From: Acidithiobacillus ferrianus
GTDB lineage: Bacteria > Pseudomonadota > Gammaproteobacteria > Acidithiobacillales > Acidithiobacillaceae
Length of the DNA stretch: 64,000 nt
Assembly (NCBI RefSeq): GCF_010378095.1
Contig: NZ_WNJL01000035.1
Location: 124,001-188,000, forward strand
Direction: 5' to 3'
Within the stretch, counting starts at the first letter, position 1, and each line of letters starts with the position of its first letter. Below the pieces are notes generated by a model, which saw only the letters and a list, made by a program, of their open reading frames with translations, was not told the DNA's origin and ran no database searches. The position numbers and the translations under genes were made by a program. Of the stretch, positions 25,788 to 34,727 are shown piece by piece.

Positions 25788-26770
25788 GGGTGTTCCCCGA
25801 CGGTGGCCAACCAGGACGAATCCTCCAGCCGGTTCCCCAGCCGTTGCAGAAAGCGCGCCGCGTCGGCGCCAAAAACAACCCGGTGATCGCAGCTCATGGT
25901 AAAATCCGCACGCCCGTCACTGCCCGCGGCAGCGATGGCCAGTATGGCGGAAGCGCCCACCGGCACGATGGCATTGAAACGCTCCACCACCGCAAACATC
26001 CCCAGATTGGAGAGGTAGAAGCTGGCGCCTCGGTAATCTTCCGGATACACCCGTCCTTTTTTGACTTTGCCCAACAGGGCCCGCCAGGTCTCGGCCAGTT
26101 CCTTGAGGGGACGGGCCGCCGCGTCGCGCAGCACCGGTGTGATCAGTCCGTCGCCGGTATCCACGGCGACACCTACATCGACCCGGTGGCGTCTTGCCAA
26201 TCCTTCCGGGGTCCAGGCATGGTTGACCCAGGGATCTTCCGCGACGGTCAGGGCGCAAGCGCGGGTCAAGGCGAGCGTCAGACTGTAACCCGCCTGTTTG
26301 GCGGCCGTCTGCAGGGGGCCCACGGCAAAGCGGGCGCTGATCAGAAAGGTGGGGGTGTCCAGGGTTGCCGACATATTGCGCGCCACCGCCGCCCGGAGCG
26401 TGCGGGGGCGTTCGAGGGTGTAGGGCGGGCCCAGGCGCAGGTCGACCGCGGCCCAGGCCGGTGGTGCCCCGCCGGTCGGTGCCGCCCCCGGCACCGACCC
26501 GGATGCCGTTGTGGGCGCGGCCGGGTCCGGACGCGTGTCGACGATGTAACCGATGACCTGTCGCACCGGAATGTCGGTATCGATCGCGGCCAGCGGACCC
26601 GCCAGATAACCCTCGGCACCCGCCTCGATATCCAGAATCGCTTTGTCTGTCTCTACTTCCGCAATGGCCTCGCCTTTCTCGACCGCATCGCCGATGGCCT
26701 TGTGCCAGCAGACCAGGCGTCCGGTTTCCAGGGTGCCGGACAGTGCCGGCATGGTGATGTCCGTTTTCAT
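25784..26770 (-). CDS. Lipoyl-domain acyltransferase (2-oxoacid dehydrogenase E2), small form
   Basis: The 328-residue E2 protein has an N-terminal lipoyl domain (1-80) with the lipoylated Lys43 in VETDKAILDIEA, an Ala/Pro linker (about 85-110), and an acyltransferase domain (about 115-328) ending with the catalytic motif SCDHRVVFGADAARFL (His, Asp). I see no clear peripheral-subunit-binding domain between them, and no E1 or E3 gene is adjacent. It would transfer acetyl or acyl groups to CoA. The start is the ATG at 26770 with GAGGAGAAA upstream. It sits before ackA (ATGA overlap), which would turn pyruvate-derived acetyl-CoA to acetate if E1 and E3 are encoded elsewhere. Confidence 0.8.
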   Translation of the reverse strand: MKTDITMPALSGTLETGRLVCWHKAIGDAVEKGEAIAEVETDKAILDIEAGAEGYLAGPLAAIDTDIPVRQVIGYIVDTRPDPAAPTTASGSVPGAAPTGGAPPAWAAVDLRLGPPYTLERPRTLRAAVARNMSATLDTPTFLISARFAVGPLQTAAKQAGYSLTLALTRACALTVAEDPWVNHAWTPEGLARRHRVDVGVAVDTGDGLITPVLRDAAARPLKELAETWRALLGKVKKGRVYPEDYRGASFYLSNLGMFAVVERFNAIVPVGASAILAIAAAGSDGRADFTMSCDHRVVFGADAARFLQRLGNRLEDSSWLATVGEHP

Positions 26771-26877
26771 CACGTTTCTCCTCATCGTATCGCGGGTGGC
26801 GCCGGTCCGCGGCGCCCCTGACGCGCCGGACCATTATGTCACGGGCACGGGGCGGCTACCGGCGGGCGGCCTGCGCT

Positions 26878-26891
26878 GGTTTCATGAAACC
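26878..26891. promoter_or_regulatory. Perfect 14-bp palindrome in the gpmI-E2 gap
   Basis: GGTTTCATGAAACC is its own reverse complement. It lies in the 147-base space between gpmI and the E2 gene, which may hold an internal promoter; a repressor site or short hairpin is possible. Confidence 0.3.
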
Positions 26892-26917
26892 CGGGAGGCG
26901 GTCATTGGGGAGCTGTT

Positions 26918-28441
26918 TCAGGCAATGCCGGTCTTGAGGAGAATACTGCGTCCCCGCATGGCGTCGGGTTGGGGCAGGCCCATGAGCTCCAGGATGGTGG
27001 GAGCTATATCGGCAATACCCCGGCCAATGCCCAGTCGGGCTCCCGGCTCTCCGACCAACAGCATGGGGACCGGATAAACCGTGTGTTGGGTATGCGGCTC
27101 GCCCGTCACCGGGTCGACCATCTCATCGCAGTTGCCATGATCCGCGGTCAGGATGATTTTGAATCCGTACCGTCGCGCCGCCTGCAGGATGCGATGAAAC
27201 TGTAGATCGAGCGCCTCCACGGCGCGCAGGATGGCGGGGATTTTGGCGGTATGGCCCACCATGTCGCCATTGGCAAAGTTCACCAGCACAAAGGCGTACT
27301 GTTCGCTCCGCAGCGCCGCGAGAATACGATCCGCCACTTGCGGCGCGCTCATCTCCGGTTGCAGGTCGTAAGTCGCCACTTGCGGAGAAGGAATGATCTC
27401 GCGGTCTTCACCGGGAAAAGGTTCCTCGCGCCCCCCATTGAAAAAGTAGGTCACATGGGCGTATTTCTCCGTCTCGGCGCAGTGGAACTGCTTCAGCCCG
27501 GCGTCGCTGACGACCTCGGCCAGCACCTGCTCGGGAATCTCGGGTGGAAAAAGAACGGGGAAAGGATATTCGTCATTGTAAGACGTCATGCACAGGATAC
27601 GTCGAGCCACTTTCCCCTGGCGATCAAAATGGTGGAAGTGGGGCATGGCCACGGCGGCGCTCAGTTGACGCATGCGGTCCGAACGGAAGTTGAAGAAGAA
27701 TATGGGTTCGTCGTCGGTCAAACGGTATTGTTCGGGATCACCAACGAGGGTGGGGTGAATAAACTCGTCCCCCTCGCCGCGCGCCCAGGCTTGGTGAATG
27801 GCGGCCTCGGCCGTGTCCGCTTGTACGCCTTCGCCATGCCGCAGGGCCGCCCAGGCCTGTTGTGTGCGGTCCCAATGCCCGGCGCGATCCATGGCGGTGT
27901 AGCGCCCGCAGACGGTGGCAATGCGGCCCTTGCCGAGTCTCCGTAAGGTAGCGTCCACTTGCCGTGCATAGAGATCGGCGCAGCGTGGCGCCGTATCCCG
28001 GCCGTCGGTAATCATGTGGAGGACGGGCTCCATTCCCGCTGCCACCACCAGTGGCAGGATGCCCAGTAAATGATCGATATGGGAGTGCACACCGCCATCG
28101 GAAACCATGCCGACGAGATGCAGGCGTTTGGCACCCTTGATGGTGTCCTGCCAGGCGGGGGTCCGGGCAAAACCGCCCTCCTCCAGGCTGTCGGAGATGC
28201 GCACCAGGTCTTGTTTGAGCACCCGTCCTGAACCCAGGGTAAGGTGACCCACCTCCGAATTGCCGAACTGGCCGTCCGGCAAACCCACCGCCCGTCCCGA
28301 GGCCTGTAACGCGGTATGGGGAAAACTCGCGAAATAGTGATCGAGATGCGGTGTGTGGGCTTGCGCCCAGCCATTGAAGGCCCGATTGGGGTTGAGGCCG
28401 AAGCCGTCGAAAATCACCAGTAATACCGGGCTGACCTTCAT
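26918..28441 (-). CDS. gpmI: 2,3-bisphosphoglycerate-independent phosphoglycerate mutase
   Basis: The 507-residue cofactor-independent phosphoglycerate mutase belongs to the alkaline phosphatase superfamily. The N-terminal metal site is LLVIFDGFG (Asp12) and the catalytic Ser62 lies in GNSEVGHLTLG. Further metal ligands are in VNFANGDMVGHTAK and ILTADHGNCDEM. It interconverts 3- and 2-phosphoglycerate with Mn2+. The ATG at 28441 overlaps the ppsA stop (ATGA) with GGGGGAG upstream; the longer upstream frame lies inside ppsA. It couples directly to PpsA in the gluconeogenic direction or to Pyk in the glycolytic one. Confidence 0.93.
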   Translation of the reverse strand: MKVSPVLLVIFDGFGLNPNRAFNGWAQAHTPHLDHYFASFPHTALQASGRAVGLPDGQFGNSEVGHLTLGSGRVLKQDLVRISDSLEEGGFARTPAWQDTIKGAKRLHLVGMVSDGGVHSHIDHLLGILPLVVAAGMEPVLHMITDGRDTAPRCADLYARQVDATLRRLGKGRIATVCGRYTAMDRAGHWDRTQQAWAALRHGEGVQADTAEAAIHQAWARGEGDEFIHPTLVGDPEQYRLTDDEPIFFFNFRSDRMRQLSAAVAMPHFHHFDRQGKVARRILCMTSYNDEYPFPVLFPPEIPEQVLAEVVSDAGLKQFHCAETEKYAHVTYFFNGGREEPFPGEDREIIPSPQVATYDLQPEMSAPQVADRILAALRSEQYAFVLVNFANGDMVGHTAKIPAILRAVEALDLQFHRILQAARRYGFKIILTADHGNCDEMVDPVTGEPHTQHTVYPVPMLLVGEPGARLGIGRGIADIAPTILELMGLPQPDAMRGRSILLKTGIA

Positions 28442-30849
28442 GTCTCCCCCCTTCGCGGTTTTTCCACGTCCAGCACATGCAGAGTGGTGGCCAGCACCGT
28501 GTCCGGGTTCAGGCTCATGGACTGGATACCGATCCGCACCAGAAACTCCGCCATCTCCGGATAATCCGAAGGCGCCTGTCCGCAAAGTCCGGAGTGAATG
28601 CCATTGCGGGCGCAGCCCTCGACCGCCAGACGAATCATTTCTTTGACCCCGTCATCCCGCTCGTCATAGTCATAGGCGACGGTGGCCGAATCGCGATCCA
28701 CCCCCAACGTCAGTTGGGTCAGGTCATTACTGCCGATGGAGAAGCCGTCGAAGCGTTGGGCGAACTGATCGATCAGAATGACATTGTTGGGCACTTCGCA
28801 CATGGCATAGATCTGCAGGCCGTCTGCGCCGCGGCGCAGACCGAACTCCGCCATCTTCGCCAGGACATCGTCCGCTTCTTTCACCCGGCGCACAAAGGGC
28901 AACATGAGGATGACATTGTCCAGACCCATCTCTTCACGCACCCGCTTCATGGCGCGGCATTCCAGGCGAAAACCCTCCGTGTAGGCGGGATGCGCATAGC
29001 GGGACGCGCCGCGGAAACCGAGCATGGGATTGTCTTCCCGCGGTTCGAACCAGCGCCCGCCCAATAAAGCGGCATATTCATTGCTTTTAAAGTCCGACAT
29101 GCGCACCACCACCGGCTTTGGGTAAAACGCCGCCGCGATGGTCCCGATGCCCTCCGATAGTCGCTCCACAAAGAAATCGGCGGCTTGGGCGTAGCCTTGG
29201 GTCAACGCCACCAGCGCTTTCTGTTCATGGGCGTCTTCCACCTTTTCGGGGTGGAGTAGCGCCATGGGATGGGCCTTGATCGTATGGTTGATGATGAATT
29301 CCATCCGCGCCAATCCGACGCCGTCGTTGGGTAGCATGGATGTCTGAAAGGCGATTTCCGGATTCCCGAGGTTGATCATGATCTCTGTTTTCGGGCGGGG
29401 TAGTGTGGAGAGATCGGTTTGGCGCACGGTGAAGGGCACGACCCCCGCGTAGACGTTGCCGACGTCGCCCTTGGCGCAGGAAATGGTCACATAATCGCCA
29501 TTTTTTAATGTGGTGGTCGCATGGTCGGCTCCGACGACCGCGGGAATGCCCAGCTCCCGCGCGATGATGGCGGCATGGCAGGTGCGTCCGCCGCGGTTGG
29601 TCACGATGGCGGCGGCCTCCTTCATGATAGGCTCCCAATCGGGACTGGTGGTATCCGCCACCAGCACTTCTCCGGGTTTGAAGTCCGCCAGTTGCCGCAC
29701 ATCGCTGATGACATGCACCGGCCCGGAAGCGATCTTGCCGCCGACGGCGCGTCCTTGCGCCAGCACGGTGCCCTGGCCACCGAGGATGTACTCTTCGAGC
29801 ATCTGGCCCTTTTTCTGCGAAGCCACCGTTTCCGGCCGGGCCTGAATCATGTACAGTTGCCCGTCCAGGCCGTCCTTCGCCCATTCCATATCCATGGGTC
29901 TGCTTTCATGTATTTTCTGGCTGTAGTGCCGTTCGACCTTGATGGCATAGTCGGCCAGGGCCAGCACGTCCGCATCGGTCAGGCAGAAGCTCTCCTGTTC
30001 ATGGCGGTGGGTGGCGACATTGCGGGTGCTGTGCCGCGTGTCTCCCTCGGTATAGATCATCTTGATCTTCTTGGTCCCCATCACCCGTCTCAAAACCGCC
30101 TTTTTGCCGCGTTGAAAGGCGGGCTTGAACACATAGAATTCGTCGGGATCCACGGCGCCCTGCACCACATTCTCGCCGAGTCCCCAGGAGGCGGTGATGA
30201 AGACCACGTCGCGGAAGCCCGTTTCGGTATCCAGTGAAAACATCACGCCGCTGGTCGCCTTATCCGAGCGCACCATCTTCATGACGCCGATGGAGAGCGC
30301 GACCTTGAAATGGTCGAAGCCCTGATCCATCCGATAGTGAATGGCGCGATCGGTAAAAAGACTGGCGAAGCAGCGTTTGCAGGCATCCAGCAAAGCGACT
30401 TCGCCGGCGATATTGAGATAGGTGTCCTGCTGGCCGGCGAAACTGGCGGTGGGCAAGTCCTCGGCGGTCGCCGAAGAGCGGACCGCCACCGACAGTGTTT
30501 CTCCATACTCCTCGCGCAGTTCGGCATAGCCCGCCAGAATCTCCGCCTGCAAATCGGCCGGAAGCGGCGCGCTATAGACGATTTCGCGCGCCCGGGCACC
30601 CCGCTGAGTCAAGTCGGTGATGTTGGTGGGGTCCAGACCATCCAGTGCCGCATGCAGCGCCGGCCAGGCGTTCGCCTGATCCAGCAGGTGGCGGTAGGCC
30701 TCACTGGTGATGGCGAAGCCATTGGGAACCTTCACGCCCTGCGGGGTCAGCTCCCGGTACATTTCCCCCAGCGAGGCATTCTTACCCCCCATCAGGGGCA
30801 CGTCTTCCATGTGGATTTCTTTGAAAAACCGAATGTACTTACTGGACAT
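28438..30849 (-). CDS. ppsA: Phosphoenolpyruvate synthase
   Basis: The 803-residue PEP synthase (PEP-utilising enzyme family) has an N-terminal ATP-grasp part (about 1-340, KNASLGEMYREL, SVAVRSSATAEDLPTASFAG), a phosphohistidine swivel domain with GGRTCHAAIIARELGIPAVVG (His about 420), and a C-terminal PEP/pyruvate barrel with GFRGASRYAHPAYTEGF and SGLCGQAPSDYPEMAEFL. It makes PEP from pyruvate and ATP, releasing AMP and phosphate. The ATG at 30849 has GGGAGG upstream. It is the first gene of the long minus-strand carbon cluster and gives it gluconeogenic capacity for glycogen building. Confidence 0.94.
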   Translation of the reverse strand: MSSKYIRFFKEIHMEDVPLMGGKNASLGEMYRELTPQGVKVPNGFAITSEAYRHLLDQANAWPALHAALDGLDPTNITDLTQRGARAREIVYSAPLPADLQAEILAGYAELREEYGETLSVAVRSSATAEDLPTASFAGQQDTYLNIAGEVALLDACKRCFASLFTDRAIHYRMDQGFDHFKVALSIGVMKMVRSDKATSGVMFSLDTETGFRDVVFITASWGLGENVVQGAVDPDEFYVFKPAFQRGKKAVLRRVMGTKKIKMIYTEGDTRHSTRNVATHRHEQESFCLTDADVLALADYAIKVERHYSQKIHESRPMDMEWAKDGLDGQLYMIQARPETVASQKKGQMLEEYILGGQGTVLAQGRAVGGKIASGPVHVISDVRQLADFKPGEVLVADTTSPDWEPIMKEAAAIVTNRGGRTCHAAIIARELGIPAVVGADHATTTLKNGDYVTISCAKGDVGNVYAGVVPFTVRQTDLSTLPRPKTEIMINLGNPEIAFQTSMLPNDGVGLARMEFIINHTIKAHPMALLHPEKVEDAHEQKALVALTQGYAQAADFFVERLSEGIGTIAAAFYPKPVVVRMSDFKSNEYAALLGGRWFEPREDNPMLGFRGASRYAHPAYTEGFRLECRAMKRVREEMGLDNVILMLPFVRRVKEADDVLAKMAEFGLRRGADGLQIYAMCEVPNNVILIDQFAQRFDGFSIGSNDLTQLTLGVDRDSATVAYDYDERDDGVKEMIRLAVEGCARNGIHSGLCGQAPSDYPEMAEFLVRIGIQSMSLNPDTVLATTLHVLDVEKPRRGET

Positions 30850-30943
30850 GCCCCCTCCCGCTGGTAAATCCGATTCCCGGCCTCAGACTAACCATAGTAG
30901 AGGAGAGAGGGGGCGGCAAGCCTGGATGGCCCGAAGGCGGCGT

Positions 30944-31906
30944 TCAGGAATGGTGGGGGGACTTCCCGGGCAAGGCGGAGGAAAGGGGATCGTCCGTGGA
31001 ATCCCCGGAATTCCACGAGATTCGTAATTCCGGCAGGGAGCGGCCCAGCAAATGCTCCAGCCGTTCTATTTCCGGGGTATACATGTCTTGCAGAAAACGG
31101 CGGGCTTCCCGCTCCATGGGGGGTTTGCGACCTTCTCTCAGGAAGACGTGCCGCCAGATGAACTCACCCCAAGCGTGGGGGAAAAAATGCTCGCCGATGT
31201 GGCGGCTAAAACGGCCGCCCGCCAGACGCCGGGCCCAATTCCCGCGCGGCAGCCGGTGCGCGTTATGGGCCGTTTGCAAGTCAATGGCACCTATTGCCGC
31301 ACGGTCGATCTCCAGAAAATCGGCAATGCCTTCCAGCACGGCCAGCGGGTTTCTTTTGAGATCTTCGAGGAGGCAAACGTGCACACGATCTGTGCCGAAG
31401 CGCCGCCGGTAACGGTCGATCTGCGCCGTATAACGTCCCAGCTCCACGTAGAGCTGGGATATGCCCCAACCTTTGTCAGGCCGGGTCCAGTCCTTTAGCA
31501 ACGCTTCCATGAAAGGCAGATCGAGGACGCCCTCGTTGAAGTCCATGAGGTACTGGGCGTAGGCCCGTTGTACCGGGTCGCGCAGGATGACGATGATCCG
31601 CGCTTCGGGTTGCACGGCATGAATACGCTCCGGGGCCTCCTCACACCAGAGATAGGAGGGACTGGCATCGCCTATCCGCGGATACCGGTCGGCGCCCCTA
31701 TACAGATGTTGATACGATTCGATGTCAGCCACGTATTGAATCAGATGGCTTTGTTCCGGGGACGGATGGGGTTGGGTAAAAAAATGCGGCTCCTTCATCG
31801 TGGGCAGAAAAACTTGCGGATGCTGCCGTAAATAGGCATAGAGAGAGGTCGTGCCGCTTTTTACCGCGCCAACAATATAAAAATTGGGCCATATCGGCTT
31901 GGACAT
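30944..31906 (-). CDS. PAPS-dependent sulfotransferase family protein
   Basis: The 320-residue protein has the sulfotransferase P-loop FYIVGAVKSGTTSLYAYLRQ (5'-phosphosulfate-binding, about residues 9-28) and the 3'-phosphate-binding motif IIVILRDPVQRAYAQYLM (about 103-120), so the fold is clear. It would move a sulfuryl group from PAPS to a hydroxyl or amine of a carbohydrate, lipid or protein. No membrane segment is seen. The gene starts 9 bases after the rlpA stop, the last in the dapC-dapD-dapE-rlpA operon. That position suggests an envelope substrate, but nothing in the sequence names it. Confidence 0.85.
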   Translation of the reverse strand: MSKPIWPNFYIVGAVKSGTTSLYAYLRQHPQVFLPTMKEPHFFTQPHPSPEQSHLIQYVADIESYQHLYRGADRYPRIGDASPSYLWCEEAPERIHAVQPEARIIVILRDPVQRAYAQYLMDFNEGVLDLPFMEALLKDWTRPDKGWGISQLYVELGRYTAQIDRYRRRFGTDRVHVCLLEDLKRNPLAVLEGIADFLEIDRAAIGAIDLQTAHNAHRLPRGNWARRLAGGRFSRHIGEHFFPHAWGEFIWRHVFLREGRKPPMEREARRFLQDMYTPEIERLEHLLGRSLPELRISWNSGDSTDDPLSSALPGKSPHHS

Positions 31907-31915
31907 GAATTTTTC

Positions 31916-32740
31916 CTATTGCTCTACACTATAGAGGTCGTGAAAGCCCATCCGCTTCAGTTCGGCGATGACCTTGACGGCGGTGATACCATCCGGTAGC
32001 GGACCTATCTGGACCTTGTAGAACGGTTGTCCCTTTACGAGTCCGGGCACGATGAGCACCTCGTGAATGCCCGCCTTCAACAGGCGGTTGCGTTCCCGGA
32101 TGGCATGGTTGATCTGGCTGAAAGCCCCGGTCTGCAAGAAGGTTTGCGTGGGGGCCGGTGCTTCCGGGGCCATGGGCGGTGCCGCCGCTGGGGCGGTTGC
32201 ACCCGGTGCGGCCGCAGGGGACGGCGCTGCGGAGGTCAACGCGACGATTTCCACGGCCGCGGTGCCTTGTCCGGCCATCCCGAGGGCATGGGCCGCTCCG
32301 TAGGAGAGGTCCATGACCCGGCCACCGACAAAGGGGCCGCGATCGTTGACCAGCACGACCACGCTGCGCCCATTACTGAGGTTGGTGACCCGGGCGCAGG
32401 TGGGCAGGGGCAGATCCCGGCTGGCGGCACTGAAGGCGCGTGGCCGGAAGGGCGTGCCCATGGAGGTGGTGGAACCGGATTCCCAGCCATACCATGAAGC
32501 CACACCGCGCACCGCATACCCGGCGGCATGTTTCAACGGCGCGTAGTGGCGGCCATGAACTTGATAGGGACGGTTGTAGGCGGCGTGCCGGTCCGGGACG
32601 GGGGCCGCGCAGGTCGCGGAGGAAGGGGGCCATGCACCCGGTGCGGAGGGCGGCGTCCCAACCCCCGCGCATCCCCCTAGCGCGAGCACCCACAAGCCGG
32701 TCATGCCATAGAGCGCGTATCGCACAGGTCTAACCGGCAT
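31916..32740 (-). CDS. rlpA: RlpA-type septal lytic transglycosylase lipoprotein with SPOR domain
   Basis: The 274-residue lipoprotein has a signal peptide ending in the lipobox LALGGC (Cys24). The RlpA double-psi barrel domain (about 80-170) shows [19 protein letters not shown] and the catalytic-Asp motif [19 protein letters not shown]. An Ala/Pro linker (about 172-200) leads to a C-terminal SPOR domain (about 200-274) that binds denuded septal peptidoglycan. RlpA cleaves glycan strands lacking stem peptides during daughter-cell separation. It overlaps dapE by 11 bases, placing a wall hydrolase in the diaminopimelate operon. Confidence 0.9.
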   Translation of the reverse strand: MPVRPVRYALYGMTGLWVLALGGCAGVGTPPSAPGAWPPSSATCAAPVPDRHAAYNRPYQVHGRHYAPLKHAAGYAVRGVASWYGWESGSTTSMGTPFRPRAFSAASRDLPLPTCARVTNLSNGRSVVVLVNDRGPFVGGRVMDLSYGAAHALGMAGQGTAAVEIVALTSAAPSPAAAPGATAPAAAPPMAPEAPAPTQTFLQTGAFSQINHAIRERNRLLKAGIHEVLIVPGLVKGQPFYKVQIGPLPDGITAVKVIAELKRMGFHDLYSVEQ

Positions 32741-33878
32741 CCACCGCTCCCAGCAGATGGGTCATGATCTCCGCGTAGAGGGTGGCCAAATGTTCCAGAT
32801 CCGGCACGGCTACGCACTCGTTGACTTTATGGATGGTGGCGTTGACGGGCCCCAGTTCCACGACTTGCCCGCCCAGTTGGGCGATAAACCGTCCGTCCGA
32901 TGTCCCACCCCCCGTAGAGAGCCGGGCGGGAGGACGCTGTATGGTTCGCAAGGCCCGTTGGATGGCGGCCACCAAAGGGCCGGGAGCGGTGAAAAAGGGG
33001 GAGCCCGACAACTGCCAGTCGATGGTATGGCGCATGGCGTGGGCGTCGAGAACGGCCTGGACTCCCGCCTGCAAGGATTCTGGCGTGGATTCGGTCGAGA
33101 AACGGAAGTTGAAGTCGGCCTGCAACTGACCGGGGATGACATTGTTGGCCCCTGTTCCCGCGTGGATATTGGAGAATTGCAGTTGGGTGGGCGGGAAAAA
33201 ATCGTTTCCCGCATCCCAGGATTGGTCCACCAGATCCGCCAGCGGACGAAAGGCGCGGTGTATCGGATTGTCGGCCTTGTCGGGATAAGCCACATGACCC
33301 TGAACGCCCTGCACGGTCAGCCGCCCGTTCAGGGAGCCGCGCCGGCCGTTTTTGATGACATCGCCCAGCACTGTTTCCGACGAGGGTTCCCCCACCACAC
33401 ACCAGTCGATGGTTTCGCCCTGTTCCCGCAGCCAGTTCACCACATGCCGGGTGCCATGAGTGGCGACGCCCTCTTCATCCGACGTGATCAGAAAGGCCAG
33501 ACGTCCGGGGTATCGCGGATGCAGCGCCACAAAGCGCTCCGCCGCCACCACCATGGCGGCCAGGCTGCCCTTCATATCGGCGGCGCCACGCCCGTAGAGC
33601 AGGCTGTCGCGGATCGTCGGCCGGAAAGGGTCCGTCTCCCAGTCCGTCAGCGGGCCGGTGGGGACCACATCGGTATGTCCCGCAAAACAAAGACGCGGGC
33701 CGGACGTGCCCCGCTCCGCCCAGAAGTTCTCCACCCCGCCGGCGGGCAGGCGCGTTATCCGGAAACCGATGGCTTCCAGGCGGGCGATCATCAGTTCCTG
33801 ACAGCCCGCATCCTCCGGGGTGACGGAGGGTCGGGAGATCAAGTCTTCAGCGAGTGCCAAAACGGCGCTTTTGCCCAT
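32730..33878 (-). CDS. dapE: Succinyl-diaminopimelate desuccinylase
   Basis: The 382-residue M20 family metallohydrolase has metal ligands in [14 protein letters not shown] (His), [13 protein letters not shown] (Asp) and [13 protein letters not shown] (Glu pair), with the dimerisation/lid domain in between and [12 protein letters not shown] near the C-terminus. It removes succinate from N-succinyl-L,L-diaminopimelate, giving LL-DAP for meso-DAP and lysine. The ATG at 33878 has GGGAGAG upstream; a longer frame upstream overlaps dapD. The dapC-dapD-dapE order encodes three consecutive steps of the succinylase pathway. Confidence 0.94.
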   Translation of the reverse strand: MGKSAVLALAEDLISRPSVTPEDAGCQELMIARLEAIGFRITRLPAGGVENFWAERGTSGPRLCFAGHTDVVPTGPLTDWETDPFRPTIRDSLLYGRGAADMKGSLAAMVVAAERFVALHPRYPGRLAFLITSDEEGVATHGTRHVVNWLREQGETIDWCVVGEPSSETVLGDVIKNGRRGSLNGRLTVQGVQGHVAYPDKADNPIHRAFRPLADLVDQSWDAGNDFFPPTQLQFSNIHAGTGANNVIPGQLQADFNFRFSTESTPESLQAGVQAVLDAHAMRHTIDWQLSGSPFFTAPGPLVAAIQRALRTIQRPPARLSTGGGTSDGRFIAQLGGQVVELGPVNATIHKVNECVAVPDLEHLATLYAEIMTHLLGAVDAG

Positions 33879-33889
33879 GGGGCTCTCCC

Positions 33890-34714
33890 TCAGATATCGC
33901 GGAGGATTTCGTTGATACCGACTTTGCCCAGGGTCTGGGCATCCACCCGCTTGACGATGACGGCGCAATAGAGGCCGTAACTGCCATCTTTGGAAGGCAG
34001 GCTGCCGGAGACCACCACAGAGCCCGCGGGCACGCGCCCATATAGGATTTCACCGGTGGCGCGGTCATAGATGCGCGTGCTGGCGCCGATGAAGACGCCC
34101 ATGGAGATGACCGAACCCTCCTCAACGATCACCCCTTCCACCACTTCCGAGCGGGCACCGATGAAGCAGTTGTCCTCGATGATGGTGGGGTTGGCCTGTA
34201 GGGGCTCCAGCACGCCACCGATGCCCACACCGCCGGAGAGATGCACATTCTTGCCGATCTGGGCACAGGAGCCGACGGTGGCCCAGGTGTCCACCATGGT
34301 GCCTTCATCCACATAGGCGCCGATATTGACGAAAGAGGGCATCAGCACGCAGTGGCGGCCGATAAAGGCCCCGCGCCGCGCGGTGGCGGGCGGCACCACC
34401 CGAAAGCCGCCGGTGCGAAAATCGTTGCTGTTATAGTCGGCGAACTTGCCCGGCACCTTGTCGTAATAGTTGGTTTCGGCGCCGGGAACACGGGCATTGT
34501 CCTGCAAACGGAAGGAGAGCAGCACCGCCTTCTTGATCCACTGATGGGTGACCCACTGGCCATCGCGCTTCTCGGCTACCCGCAGGACGCCCTTGTCCAG
34601 CCCTTCGATGGTCTGATGCACGGCGTCCCGCAGTTCGGCGGGCGCCTGTTTGGGAGAAATCTCCACCCGGTTTTCCCAGGCGGCGTCGATAATGGCGGCA
34701 AGACTCTGGCTCAC
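33890..34714 (-). CDS. dapD: Tetrahydrodipicolinate N-succinyltransferase
   Basis: The 274-residue left-handed beta-helix acyltransferase has hexapeptide repeats such as [22 protein letters not shown] and [20 protein letters not shown]. Length equals the standard DapD. It succinylates tetrahydrodipicolinate with succinyl-CoA. The start is GTG at 34714 with AAGGAGTT five bases upstream; this reading gives the family N-terminus [13 protein letters not shown]. An ATG-initiated longer frame would overlap dapC and is not used. Gap to dapC is 13 bases and to dapE 11 bases. Confidence 0.95.
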   Translation of the reverse strand: MSQSLAAIIDAAWENRVEISPKQAPAELRDAVHQTIEGLDKGVLRVAEKRDGQWVTHQWIKKAVLLSFRLQDNARVPGAETNYYDKVPGKFADYNSNDFRTGGFRVVPPATARRGAFIGRHCVLMPSFVNIGAYVDEGTMVDTWATVGSCAQIGKNVHLSGGVGIGGVLEPLQANPTIIEDNCFIGARSEVVEGVIVEEGSVISMGVFIGASTRIYDRATGEILYGRVPAGSVVVSGSLPSKDGSYGLYCAVIVKRVDAQTLGKVGINEILRDI

Positions 34715-34727
34715 AAGAACTCCTTGA

